Of a stretch of DNA of 64,000 nt, positions 1 to 9,936 are shown piece after piece (the first letter of the stretch is position 1; the number at the start of each line of letters is the position of its first letter). This stretch comes from Hemicordylus capensis (Eukaryota > Chordata > Lepidosauria > Squamata > Cordylidae). Location of the stretch: assembly GCF_027244095.1 (NCBI RefSeq), contig NC_069657.1, positions 424,668,063 to 424,732,062 on the forward strand, in the 5' to 3' direction. Both the position numbers and the translations under genes were made by a program. A model generated the notes under the pieces. That model did no database searches. It worked only from the letters and a program-made list of their open reading frames with translations, and was not told where the DNA came from.

Positions 1-7
1 ATAAGCA

Positions 8-52
8 TGTACACCACTCTGAGCTCCTCGGAGGAAGAGCGGGATAAAAATG
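8..52 (+). repeat. 3' end of a MIR/CORE-like SINE
   Basis: The segment reads as the 3' terminus of a squamate CORE-type SINE (CTCTGAGCTCCTCGGAGGAA, then a GGGATAAAAATG-like end). The same terminus recurs inverted at about 9,225-9,275 and in the better-preserved copy ending near 58,240. It runs directly into an AAT microsatellite, which probably began as the SINE's tail. Confidence 0.55.
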
Positions 53-79
53 AATAATAATAATAATAATAATAATAAT
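52..79. repeat. AAT/TAA microsatellite
   Basis: About nine AAT units sit between the SINE tail and the R4/Dong LINE. TAA repeats are the known landing site of Dong-type LINEs, so this tract may be part of the original target. Confidence 0.85.
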
Positions 80-107
80 TGTAATATTTATAATTGTAAT
101 ATTTATA

Positions 108-686
108 ATATGATACACTGGAACATCTGCAAAAAAATACAAGCTACCTGTAACCAAGAATTGGTGGGACCATAAAATTGAAAAAGTTGAAGAAAATGAA
201 GATATAAAAATATTATGGGACTTCCGACTACAAACAGACAAACATCTGCCACACAATACACCAGATATAACTATAGTCGAGAAGAAAGAAAAACAAGTCA
301 AAATAATCGACATAGCAATACCAGGGGATAGCAGAATAGAAGAAAAAGAAATAGAAAAAATCACCAAATACCAAGATCTACAAATTGAAATGGAAAGGCT
401 GTGGCAGAAAAAGACCAAAATAATCCCAGTGGTAATTGGCCCCCTGGGTGCAGTCCCAAAAGACCTTGAAGAGCACCTCAACACCATAGGGACCACAGAA
501 ATCACCATCAGCCAATTACAAAAAGCAGCTTTACTGGGAACAGCCTATATTTGGCGACGATATCTATAACAACAGCAACAACATTGACAATAAAATTCTG
601 GCATCCCAGGTCCTTGGGAAGGACTCGATGTCTGGATAAAACAAACCAGTCAATAACACCTGTCTGACTGTGTTAATAAATAATAA
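108..686 (+). mobile_element. R4/Dong-type LINE, 3' end
   Basis: This is the 3' end of a non-LTR retrotransposon whose ORF carries a restriction-like endonuclease. Reading forward, the segment encodes a 'WNICKK'-like stretch, 'PDIT(I/V)VEKKEK', then an 'IDIAIPG' block and 'IPVVIG' homologous text. It aligns with 13,830-14,275. The PD...D spacing is what R2/R4-group endonucleases use to nick the target. After the ORF comes a full-looking 3' UTR (about 575-670), then TTAATAAATAATAAT, a TAA-rich tail. No RT domain remains, so the copy is strongly 5'-truncated. A Helitron was later inserted in the tail at 686/687. The R4/Dong assignment rests on recognising the C-terminal domain and the TAA context. 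Confidence 0.75.
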
Positions 687-1233
687 TCCTCTATAATAAA
701 TTCCCTGGGTGTGTGCCCGTGTCCTCTGGTGTCTGTGCCCGTGTCTCCCACGGCCGTTCTGGGCATGCGCGGAGCGCATGCCCAGAATGGCCGAGGGAGA
801 AACGGCCGCAGGCACCAGGCGGCCATGTTGGCCGCATGGCCGGCCCGGCCGCAGGAACGGGTGGCCTGCGGGGAGGGCAGAGGCGGTGTCGGCGGATCTG
901 GCCTGCCCGCCGAAAGGCCGAGGGAGAAACGGCCGCAGGCACCAGGCAGCCATGTTGGCCGCATGGCCGGCCCGGCTGCAGGAAGGCCGGAGGCGGCTGT
1001 GGCGGGTCCAGCCCGGCCACGGGGAGAGGAGAGGCCGCGGCAGCGGATCTGGCCCACCCGCCGAAAGGGAAAGAGGTGGCGGCTGCGGGTCCGGCGGGTC
1101 AGCAGGCGACACTCTTGGTGGCGGCAGCGGAATTCACCGCCCACCTAGAAGGCCAAATGCGGCGTCGGCGGGCGGCACCACCGCGGGAGGCAGAAGGTAG
1201 CACCCGTTATTTTAATGGGCTGAAAAATACTAG
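687..1233 (+). mobile_element. Non-autonomous Helitron (copy 1)
   Basis: The element starts TCCTCTATAATAAA and ends with a short hairpin (CCCGTTA...TAATGGG at 1,203-1,219) followed, after an A-rich spacer, by CTAG. It sits exactly between A (686) and T (1,234). These are Helitron hallmarks: 5' TC, 3' hairpin plus CTRR, insertion between A and T, no target duplication. A long subterminal hairpin occupies about 745-800. The interior is very GC-rich and includes a near-duplicate segment (about 785-850 and 910-975, sharing GCCGAGGGAGAAACGGCCGC). No Rep/helicase coding is present, so it would need a partner. Long open frames here are composition artefacts. Confidence 0.85.
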
Positions 1234-1243
1234 TAATAATAAA

Positions 1244-1740
1244 AGATTCTGCACTTATTCAGGCAAACGAGATCCCCAAGCTTTGTCTGTGTGCAAGAGT
1301 TTGGAAGAAAACAATAGAATTTGCTGAAACATGTCACCTCCCATGTGCTCATAGTATTTTACCTAAGTCCATCAGTTTCTGTCTTCAACCTTTTCCTCTC
1401 AATCACCAGTCCAACAGTGTTTGCATATCTTTGAGGAGAATGTGGTATCCTGGCGGGTAAGAGGAACATCTGCCCAGGAAAAAAAGGAAGTTGAAACAAT
1501 AGATCAGATGGGGTTGCCAGGTTGGATGCATCCAAAAACCTTAGATTTCTGAGGTGAGGCCTTATGATGTCACAAGGTGGGGCTTGGTGATGTCACAAGG
1601 TGGGGTTTGGTGATGTCACAAGAGTCCCAACTCTTGAAAAATGAGAGGGGAAAATCTGGTACCAAGATAGAATCCAGTAGAACCCAGTGGCAGCCCAGAA
1701 AAGGCTCGAAATTAACATTTGCCACTGTCTGCCTGAGGGA
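1244..1740. other. No gene seen; short tandem repeat inside
   Basis: I see no coding or RNA gene. The only structure is the 23-bp tandem repeat at 1,566-1,622. Confidence 0.6.
1566..1622. repeat. 23-bp tandem repeat, about 2.5 units
   Basis: Two full units (1,566-1,588 and 1,589-1,611) differ at one base, and a partial third follows. Each starts GATGTCACAAG, so a CRE-like TGATGTCAC is repeated three times. Confidence 0.9.
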
Positions 1741-1754
1741 AACAACAAAGAATA

Positions 1755-1990
1755 ATAATATGTATATATTGCTTTTCAACAAAAGTTCCCAAAGTGGTTT
1801 ACATAGATATAAATAAATAAAATGGCTCCCTGTCCTCAAAGGGCTCACAATCTAAAAAAGAAACATAAGACAGACACCACCAACAGCCACTGGAGGGATG
1901 GTGTGCTGGGATTGGATAGTGCCAATTGCTCTTCCCCTGCTCAATAAAGAGAATCATCACATTAAAAAGGTGCCTCTTTGCTCAGTTAGT
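1755..1990 (-). mobile_element. SINE sharing an L2-like 3' tail, antisense
   Basis: The antisense text includes TTCCCAAAGTGGTTTACAT, AAAGGGCTCACAATCTAA and GGTGCCTCTTTG. It matches the plus-strand copy at 41,731-41,968 and the partial copy at 5,686-5,880. The family's 3' end resembles the L2 3' end seen at 16,620-16,700, as expected if L2 machinery mobilised it. Confidence 0.65.
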
Positions 1991-3250
1991 GGGAAAGAAG
2001 CTGGGAAAACAGGGTCATTTTGGGCAAACTGGCAACCTCAAAATCAAACAATTAGTCCATGAGCCAATCCCACAAATGTTGGCCATCGGTAACGAATGCT
2101 CATAGTGATTTTTGGCTAGGTCTGCCCCTGCTCCACCGCCTGAGATGGAAAATAGGTGATAGACTTATTGTACTTACAGCTTTCTCTATGTTATCATCCA
2201 TTCTTTATCCCTACCCACAAATGATGAGAGCAAAATTGAAGTTATTTTCACACAGAGGAAAGGGTTAGAATCAGGGTCAGGGTCAGGGTTAGGGTTGGTC
2301 GGTGTTGTGCCGCCAAGTCGGTGTTGACTCCTGGAGACCAACAATGAACAAATTGTTGTACTCTCTCCATGGAGTAATCTTTGGAGGACAGTTCTGTTAA
2401 TTTTCATTTCCCTTCCTCTGTCAACACGGATACAATTTTATAGTAGTTTTTGTGTCCAAAAACTTTTAAAAGCTTTTAAAACTTGATTGCAAATTTGGTC
2501 ACTGCAGGCCCAATGATCAGGGCAATGAAAGCAGGATAACACACTGAAAGCTGAAAGTGTTCTTTGCATTGCTGTTTTCCATTTCTAGGTGTTTCAAAAA
2601 TCACAGTGGCCATTTGTCTCCCCAGGTGGTAATGATCACCCCAGCTGGCTCATGTTCTAAACATCACTAGGTTTCATTTTGTCTTTCTCTTTCAAATAGT
2701 CCTTGGTTCTCCCTTCCCACTTTCCCTCAGCTCAGGATGTTTCTTGGCAACTGTGCTCACATTAATGTGAAGCTACAAAATAAGTGTCTTTTCTTCCTTT
2801 CCCAGCCTGGTGCCCTGTTAATGAAAGCCCCCTGATTCTGCAGGCAACTAATTTGTGAATATATGACTGCTTCCCAACCAGTTTAAAAAACAACAACCAT
2901 AACTCCTAGACACAATTAAATTGGAAAAAACAACCATGCTTTCTATGGAGCGTGATGAGAGTTGGTATAATTTGGGCTCTGGTAACACAAATTACAGAGA
3001 AAGTTACTGCTAGCATAAGAGGATTTATAACACAATTATCCACCGGTATTTCTCCATGATCACAAATGCTTGTTGTAAGTAAGTGGGAGGACACAGTCTT
3101 CTCCTAATTTATTTTGCTTGCACAAATTATTGGGTGTAAGTAGACACAAGTGAGAACCATGAAACCAGGAGGCAAAGGGCTTGCTAACATGTGAAGGTGG
3201 AAACAAAAAACACTTCTCTAGTGTTCAGTAGGGTTAGGGTTGACCTACTG
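1991..3250. other. No gene seen; short TTAGGG-like stretch
   Basis: Mostly anonymous sequence. At 2,265-2,297 there are a few GGGTTA/GGGTCA units followed by a scrap of antisense SINE (GTCGGTGTTGACTCCTGGAG, 2,315-2,340). No exon-like signal is recognised. Confidence 0.5.
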
Positions 3251-3259
3251 AACCAGATT

Positions 3260-3547
3260 TTTTTTCCAAAAATTCATTAAAAATTGCCTGATGGTCCGAT
3301 TGTTTTGTGGGTTTGGTGGTAGGTAGCACCCATCATGCCCTACCACCCAAACCACTTTGGTGTCCCTAGGAGGTACCTATGGGGAATAATGGGGTAGTTA
3401 ATATTCCCCATCATTCCCTATGGGTGAATTGATTTGAATTGGTTCGAGTTGGTTCATCAAGCTGGTCAGTTTGAACTGGCACAGTCTGATTCCAATTTGG
3501 TTCAAATTTGAACTGAATGGCAGAAAATGGTACTGCACACACCCCTA
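3260..3547. mobile_element. Partial foldback hAT-like element
   Basis: The right end reads TGCACACACCCCTAG, the terminus shared with copies at 53,163-54,862, 56,698-57,264 and 61,209-61,735. An internal inverted motif (GGTAGGTAGCACCCATCATG and its facing ACCACCCAAACC) also occurs at about 26,160-26,210. The left terminus is not clear, so the start is approximate. Confidence 0.5.
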
Positions 3548-3571
3548 GCAAGGTGTTTTCTCAGATAACCT

Positions 3572-3800
3572 GGCCTCAAGACATTTAGGGCTTTAAAGGT
3601 TAAAACCAGCACTTTGAATTGGGCTTGGAAATGGACTGGGAACTAGTGCAGCTGACAAAGCACTGGTGTGATATGATCAAAATGTCCAGCCCTGGTTAAT
3701 ACTCTGTTTTGAACCAACTGCAGTTTCCGGACTGTTTTCAAAGGCAGCCCCGCGTACAACACATTGTAGTAAACTAAATGGGAAGTTTAGCTCTTTAAAC
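3572..3800 (-). mobile_element. L2 LINE fragment, degenerate
   Basis: The segment aligns with the minus-strand L2 at 17,100-17,320: GGGCTTTAAAGG, CCAGCACTTTGAATTGGGC, then GAACCAACTGCAGTTTCCGG and AAAGGCAGCCCCGCG. It covers the C-terminal end of the RT-containing ORF. It is more diverged than the other L2 copies here. Confidence 0.7.
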
Positions 3801-5685
3801 CCTCTTTGTTTGGAGGAAAGCACCTGGAACCTGAACTGTATTCCCAACTGCCAAGGGCCAGAAAACTCTGTCAACATATACACTATGTATATCCCTTTTA
3901 TAATTATATCTTAATGCACATTTTAATAGTAAACAGTTTTGGGAGCCAGTCTTGGCTGAAAATTCGAGTATAAATATGATTCAATAACCAAAAAATAAAT
4001 CTTGGATTACCAAATATAATTATTAACTCAGGTCATAATCCAAAAGAAATTAAATGCATGTGCAGGGGAAGGTGTCATGTGCAGTCAGCACTTTGCTTGT
4101 TCCTTGTTGTTTCTATTGCTAAAGAGGTAACTCACAAACTAATGTTAAAAGTGGCTTGTCTCTTCAAGCCAAACAAAAAGTCAAGGCTGTATGTGCTGTT
4201 CCCTCTCATGCATACTTCCCCCCAGACCTGTAACCAGCTTCAAAATTTGGGGTGGTGGTGGATTGCAGAAGTCAGGGGAGGCAGATTATAAAATGTTCCG
4301 CGAAAACAATCAGTGAGGCTGGGGAGGAAAGAGAATTTTTTGGTGTGGCAGGTACACACCATGCCGCCGGCTGGTTACGAGCCTGCTTCCTCCCAGAAAT
4401 ATGTTTACAAGCCTAAGCTTACCTCTCCTTCTTTAATGTGGATATCCTTGTGTTTTCCATTTTCTATTATCTTCAGGCACATGTCTCCCTCCAGTTGATA
4501 AAATAACTATAGTTCACAGGAGGAAAAGTACATTAATAATATGTTTCATCATTATCAATATGCCTCATACATTCTGGTCTGAGTTTACACTTCCTGTGTA
4601 CCTCACACAATTATTTCTGAAAACCAGTAGGGCAGCGTTTTTTTTCTGGCAGTCTACCTCCTCCTCACACGGAAGGGAAAGTCCTAGGGTCTTCAGGAGT
4701 CTAGATGAGAGTACTTCTTAAAATATACATTCTATCCTTAGGAAATGTAGGCTACCAATGTATACCTGTCTATGACAATTGATCTGTCATGGCTTCTCCC
4801 AAAGATTCCTGGGAATGTGTTTGGTGAGGGTGTGGGAAGGTCACCATAAGTAACCCAATGTGTGTCATACTGAGTCAGATACCTGCATGCATATTGGGCA
4901 GACTGAAAGAAAGGGAACTATCCGGATGAAGTTATTCACTTATAAATCTCATTGGTTTCCACAGAGAATTAAGCACTGAACTAACTACTGAAATCAGTGG
5001 GATAGGGAAATCCAGCCCAGACCAGTGCTATCTATTCTGAATGATAGTGGCTTGCATACAGCACAGTGTGCTGCCAGTGAAAGAGCAGGGTGCATATGCT
5101 TGCTCTGTATGAGTATAAACCACAGCCTCACTTCTCCCGACGTTGCAGAGACTCCATAGCTACTAAGAACTGCATCATTGCTGCAGCAACCACCTACCAT
5201 TGGGAATAATGAGAGGCTTCTCACTGCAGCGATGACACAATTCTTAGTAGCCATGAAACCAAACAAAGAACCCAAAAAAAGTATTAAAATACCCACTCAT
5301 TAAATATATAAACTCTGATGTAAACATTTAATAGTATCAAGGCCACAACACTACTATAAAATTCCTTCAAAACTGAAATGTCAAATAAAGACCCACGTGG
5401 ATTCCAAATCTTATATACTAAAAGATCCCAAATTTCCTATAGAAACATCTCAGTCCATTAAACAGTAAGATGATCCTAAAATCCTGGGTCTTTTATCTCT
5501 AAATGTTGAATCGCAGCTCCACCAGATATGGCAAAAGCCAGTTCTCAGATGAAATGAATGTCCTTCCCAAGTGAAGTGCTATAAGGGATCACATTAAAAT
5601 CTTCATGCGAATAAATATTTAAAATGCCAGACGCCTTTCGGCAACAAGTCTTCCTCAGTGGTATTCATATACATCAACTATCTAT
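3801..5685. other. No gene recognised
   Basis: AT-rich anonymous sequence on both strands. A phrase near 5,630 (GCCTTTCGGCAACAAGTC) resembles motifs seen in dispersed repeats, but I cannot assign it. Confidence 0.45.
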
Positions 5686-5880
5686 TAATTATTATTATTA
5701 TTATTATTATTAATTCGATTTCTATACCGCCCTTCCAAAAATGGCTCGGGGCAGTTTACACAGAGAAATAACAAGCAAATAAGATGGAACCCTGTCCCCA
5801 AAGGGCTCATATTCTAAAAAGACACATGAGATAGACACCAGCATCAGTCACTGGAGGTACTGTGCTGGGGGTGGAGGTAT
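5686..5880 (-). mobile_element. L2-tailed SINE, antisense
   Basis: A TTA microsatellite (5,686-5,712) is followed by TATACCGCCCTTCCAAAAAT, TGTCCCCAAAGGGCTCAT and AGATAGACACCAGCA. This is the reverse complement of the copy at 41,731-41,968, truncated at its 5' side. Confidence 0.7.
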
Positions 5881-5969
5881 CTAAAAACAAATAGGTAGGT
5901 ATCTAAAAACAAATACAACACATTGCTAATTCTTAGTAGCAACAGAGCCTCAGCAAGGTCAGAGTTTAG

Positions 5970-6100
5970 ATCAGGACTGCTCAACCTCTGTCTTCCTGCA
6001 GATGTTGGCCTACAATTCCCATAATCCCTGGCTATTGGCCACTGTGGCTGGGGATTATGGGAGTTGTAGTTCAGAAACAGCTGGGCAGCCCAAGTGGAGC
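5970..6100. mobile_element. Foldback hAT-type element (diverged)
   Basis: Two arms face each other: CTACAATTCCCATAATCC (6,010-6,027) and GGATTATGGGAGTTGTAG (6,053-6,070). They are complementary and separated by a short centre. The arms match the intact 133-bp element at 20,465-20,597. The termini here are eroded. Confidence 0.65.
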
Positions 6101-6599
6101 AGAAATGGATTTGCCTGGTTTAGACTCACACAGAGCCAGCATGTGCTCCTTGTGCTTCCATGGGCTGCATACGCTGTGCTGTACATAAACCGCTATATCT
6201 TTACAGGGATTCAGGCAAAGGTATTTCTTACTCCACTCCTTGGGATCCTCTTGTGTGAAGAGGGGGGGAATTGAACAGCCCTTCTGTAAGTGAAGTGCCC
6301 TCTCACAGAGCTATCTTTCCTGGAGGAACTTAGGGAGGGAGAATGATTGCTGAACTCATTTAAATCTGTAGTATTAATGTGCTCTTTGTTACCAAGGGAG
6401 ATAATGGAAAGTGCTCTGTGCTTTTCTGAACTGAAAATGGATCTGGCATATCCTGTATTTTGTGTCAAAATGTCAAACACTAAGTTAATTTGCCAAGCAA
6501 ATCCATTTCTGGTGAGGAAGCAGGGCATGGGTGATATCCAAGCTTCCCTTATGTCTGATATTTATTATGAGTGAACAAAAATGTTTTCCCAACATAGAG

Positions 6600-6785
6600 A
6601 TATAGGGAGCTGCTTTTATATCAAGTCAGGCCACATTGCTCCTTCTGCTACTGTCTTCTCTGACTGGCAGTGGGTCTCCAAGGTTTGAGGACAGGAATCT
6701 CTTCTAGCCCTACCTGGAGATGCCATGGATTGAACCTAGGACCTTCTGCACAGATGCTCTGCCACTGAACTATGGTCCCAACCCT
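6600..6785 (-). mobile_element. tRNA-headed SINE, antisense, degenerate
   Basis: Antisense body GGAGCTGCTTTTATATCAAG, then CTACCTGGAGATGCCA and the inverted tRNA-like head ending CTCTGCCACTGAACTATGG. In sense the head reads like a tRNA D arm and B box (AGTGGCAGAGCATCTG; GGTTCAATCC). Confidence 0.65.
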
Positions 6786-6884
6786 TTCTAGAATATGGCC
6801 ACTCAAGAGTTTATTAAAGTCTTAAACCATTTGTGGCAGGGAATATGTAAGACCAGGTAGGTATAAGAATTTTGCCCTCACTCA

Positions 6885-6970
6885 ACCAGCAATCCCTGCA
6901 GATGGCAGGGACTGAACCTGGGGTCTTCTGCAGGCAAGGCAGATACTCTACCACTCAACAATGGCTCCAT
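6885..6970 (-). mobile_element. tRNA-headed SINE head, antisense
   Basis: GGGACTGAACCTGGGGTCTT and CAGATACTCTACCACTCAAC are the inverted B-box and A-box sides of the same tRNA-headed family as at 6,600-6,785. Only the head survives. Confidence 0.55.
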
Positions 6971-7975
6971 TCCCAGATCTGCTGATTCTAATCAAATGTA
7001 AGCAAGCAAGAAGTATCTATGTATAATGATACAATTCCCTCTCAAGCTGAACTTGGGTGCCCTGCGCCTATGAGTCTGAAACTGAGCAACCCAGTATGGC
7101 AGACTGTATTTAGTGAATCACCGAGGTTCACGGAAAAAGAAAAAGAGTTTGGTTGGCATCTTGACTAACGATGCGGATGAGCAGCATGCAAACTGTCTCT
7201 GCTGTTGGAAGTTAAAGGACTTTGCACTGTCTCTTGTCTTAGACAGTGGAGGACAGACTAGTGAGTCAGAGGGCTAGAGGGTCAAGACATTGGTCACCCC
7301 TTCGCCACTGCTCTGACACTATCCCTTTGAAATGTAGATTGGTACTCTTAGGGATTAACTTCCTTCCTCTCTCTCTTCCCTACCTGCCCTTCTACCTTGC
7401 AACATGGCAAGCTCCTCTCCCTGCACCATGTGTGCAGAGAAGATGCAGAATCCATCTGCATCCAGCTAGCTAGCTAGATTAGAGATCCTAACTCCTCACT
7501 TTCCTATCTAGAATAGAGTTCCTTAATAAATGCCTTATATATTGATTTGAAACTATGAATTGGCTCCAAGTTACTTTACTCTCAGCATACACGCATGCCT
7601 AACCAAATTCCACTGTGTTGTGCCTCTGTGCACTCTGCTATAATGAAAAAGGGATTCTCTCACCACAGAGAATTTCCAACATCTGCAATGTTGAGTAATG
7701 TGGAGTTGTGCTGCACACATGAGCGGGGGGCGAGTGGGCGAGTGTGGTTTTTGCCAAACACGTCTCTCCCTGGAAGCTTTCCTGTGACCTGGAAGTCCCT
7801 GTGAGTCACACATCCGTCAGGTACCTACCCCTGGGTTGCAGGGAACACTTCTGGAATGAGAGGGGATCAGCAAAATCACCCCCATGTATGCAGCATTACT
7901 CTGCAACACACCCTCACACCCACCCACCCACACATCTAGTCTGTGACTTTGCATGCTGCACTTCTGCACCATTAG
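6971..7975. other. No gene recognised
   Basis: Anonymous sequence. Open frames near 7,246-7,473 and 7,571-8,007 are short, start without convincing context and match nothing I know. Confidence 0.45.
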
Positions 7976-7996
7976 TCAAGATATCAGCCTTTTGTA

Positions 7997-8035
7997 AAAT
8001 AAAATAAAATAAAATAAAATAAAATAAAATAAAAT
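7997..8035. repeat. AAAAT microsatellite
   Basis: About seven AAAAT units in a row. Confidence 0.9.
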
Positions 8036-8040
8036 AATAA

Positions 8041-8551
8041 AAAACAGCCTGATAAGGGCTTCTGCATTTCAAGGATCTATGGAATGCTAAGGATATCAGT
8101 TAAAAGTAAAAGGGAGGGAAAGGGAGTGGATGGAATTGGCATGTTTGAGCACGATATTATAATTTAGGGGCGGGTGGGATTAGATTCAGGCAGATATGAG
8201 GTTAAAAACCTCCCTTCCATGTTCTATTGAGGGGGGTGGGCTTCAGGAGGGCAGCCAGTTTCTAACTCTAGTGCTTTAAAGCACAGTAGAGGAAGGTTTC
8301 AGGAGGGTGGGGTAGAAAAAGGGGTCCCTTTTCCTCCGCACTACCCCAAGTCCCAAACAGTGCGACAAGGCTCCTATTCTCAGCTGGCTGGCTGGAACTC
8401 TAAACAGGAGCACTACCATTAGGAGCTCAGGAGACACTGCAACATTTTGTTGAGATTACCACTCATAGCATGCATAGATTTTGCTTATGAGGCTCTTGCA
8501 TTTCTGTTGGAGACACAGCTCCAGCTGCATCATCTGTTTGCGCCTTCTATC
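8041..8551. other. No gene recognised
   Basis: Anonymous sequence between the AAAAT tract and the LTR fragment. There is no recognisable repeat family on either strand. Confidence 0.4.
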
Positions 8552-8640
8552 TGTTGGGAGTAATTACTTATATAACAGAATATTTCGAGAGCTAACCTGT
8601 TGCAGCAGACGTTATCAAGGTCTCTGGGGCTTATCATTGT
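8552..8640 (-). mobile_element. LTR fragment (fossil), antisense
   Basis: The text from TGTTGGGAGTAATTACTTAT onward matches the LTR fossil at 20,612-21,032 for about 90 bases. It is the 3' end of the LTR seen from the other strand (termini TGTTGG/CCAACA). It is a short remnant, and the superfamily (retroviral or Gypsy-like) is undetermined. Confidence 0.5.
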
Positions 8641-8830
8641 AAATCGGCCGCCACTGCGGCTCCCTGGCCCCGCCCCCCGCTTCTGACGTCAGACGTGGGG
8701 GCGTGGTCTCCCTCCCAAATGGGCCACACAGCCTCATTTAGGAGGCAGATCAGCCTGGGCTGCGTTGGTTAGCGTGGGCCTGAGCGACTCTCCCTGCCTT
8801 TAAGGACAGGAAGAGCTGTTCCAGCCTCCT
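8641..8830. promoter_or_regulatory. GC-rich patch with a full CRE site
   Basis: Directly after the LTR fragment lies a GC-rich patch with GC boxes (CCCCGCCCCC) and a perfect TGACGTCA palindrome (8,684-8,691). It could belong to the LTR element or be host sequence. No transcript start or coding exon is recognisable, so function is inference only. Confidence 0.25.
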
Positions 8831-9204
8831 CCCAAATGGGGCCGCACATTCAGCTAAAATGTTTTAATAGACAAGCTTGTGCTCTAGAAATCTGAGGCTT
8901 GTACAAGGATGGAAAATCACTATGCACTGTAAATGGCTTAGAATCTGTTATCCTATGAAGAGTTCAAGGTTGCTGTTAAGAAATTCAGAGCAAAAGGTTA
9001 TAGCATTTAACACAGGAATGTTTTAAGGCAAACAATTAATGATGGGAGAAGTGAGTTTGTCTTCCATAACTGAATTTTTCTCTGCTTCCTTCCCTCGCAG
9101 CCTCACCTCCTCCCTTTCTTCTCCATCAAGATTAATGCAATAAATATGGGTGTTGAGCACCAACTGCTGGCCATGGGTATTGCTTGCTCTCTTGCCTTAG
9201 CAAG
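8831..9204. other. No gene recognised
   Basis: Anonymous, AT-rich. I see no repeat family here. Confidence 0.4.
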
Positions 9205-9280
9205 TTATTTGTTTGTTTGTTATTTACATTTATATCCTGCTCTTCCTCCGAGGAGCTCAGAGCAGTGTACATGGTTATTT
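9205..9280 (-). mobile_element. MIR/CORE-like SINE 3' end, antisense
   Basis: ATTTATATCCTGCTCTTCCT followed by CCGAGGAGCTCAGAGCAGTG is the reverse complement of the terminus at 8-52 and near 58,200. Confidence 0.6.
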
Positions 9281-9384
9281 AAGTTGGCTTAAACGATATA
9301 TCATGTCCATGAACGTTTCCCCCCTGCAAGATTCTTCTCCTTTTTAAAAAACCCAAAATGTGCTGGGGGAACCTGCAGTCAATA

Positions 9385-9460
9385 GCTAAAGGCCATTTTG
9401 GCTGGGGAAGATGGGAACTGTAGTCCAACAACCTCTGGGGATCCAAGGGTGGGCACCCCT
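9385..9460. mobile_element. Half of a foldback hAT-type element
   Basis: GGCTGGGGAAGATGGGAACT and GTAGTCCAACAACCTCTGGG match the right arm of the element at 20,465-20,597. The left arm is missing. Confidence 0.5.
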
Positions 9461-9599
9461 GAGCTAGACAGATTAATGATCTAACTCAATACAGGAGGAT
9501 CTCATTAATCACAGGTCCAGAACTCGTGGCTTCGTGTTCCTGCAGTTGAACTCGTGTATCCACAGGTCAGGGTCCTCTTAATAGCCCATCTCTGTTTAT

Positions 9600-9695
9600 A
9601 GAGATGGGGCTGTTACTCAGTGGTAGAGCACATGCTTTGCAAACAAAAGCTTCCTGATATCTCCTGGCAGAAATGAGAAAAATCCTGTCTGGGGT
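9600..9695 (+). mobile_element. tRNA-headed SINE, 5' part
   Basis: GGGGCTGTTACTCAGTGGTA and GAGCACATGCTTTGCAAACA give the tRNA-like A-box side. The body follows weakly (CTCCTGGCAGAAATGAGAAA). Confidence 0.5.
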
Positions 9696-9885
9696 AGCCA
9701 CTGCCAAATAACACTGAAACAGACACGCAGTGGTTTGACTCAGTAACACGGTATACATATTAACATTGTATATCAGATCTTTCAGGGGAGGTTTGTCTGA
9801 GGGTGCTGCCAGCTTGTGTGGTGATGACTCAGAGGTGAGCATTCCCTGTAGTCGCCCCAGAACTGTGGAACGCTCTTCCTGCTGA

Positions 9886-9886
9886 G

Positions 9887-9933
<47 letters not shown>
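9886..9933. repeat. TC microsatellite
   Basis: An almost pure run of about 22 TC units. It lies at the outer (3') side of the adjacent minus-strand L2 and may derive from its tail. Confidence 0.9.

Positions 9934-9934
<1 letters not shown>

Positions 9935-9936
<2 letters not shown>

Noticed and set aside
713-1327. Long open frames in several phases (up to 204 codons)
   Set aside because: They lie in a GC-rich Helitron with few stop codons. No domain, and overlapping frames on both strands are equally long.
2265-2297. Chromosome end or large telomeric block
   Set aside because: Only a few imperfect units, flanked by ordinary repeats.
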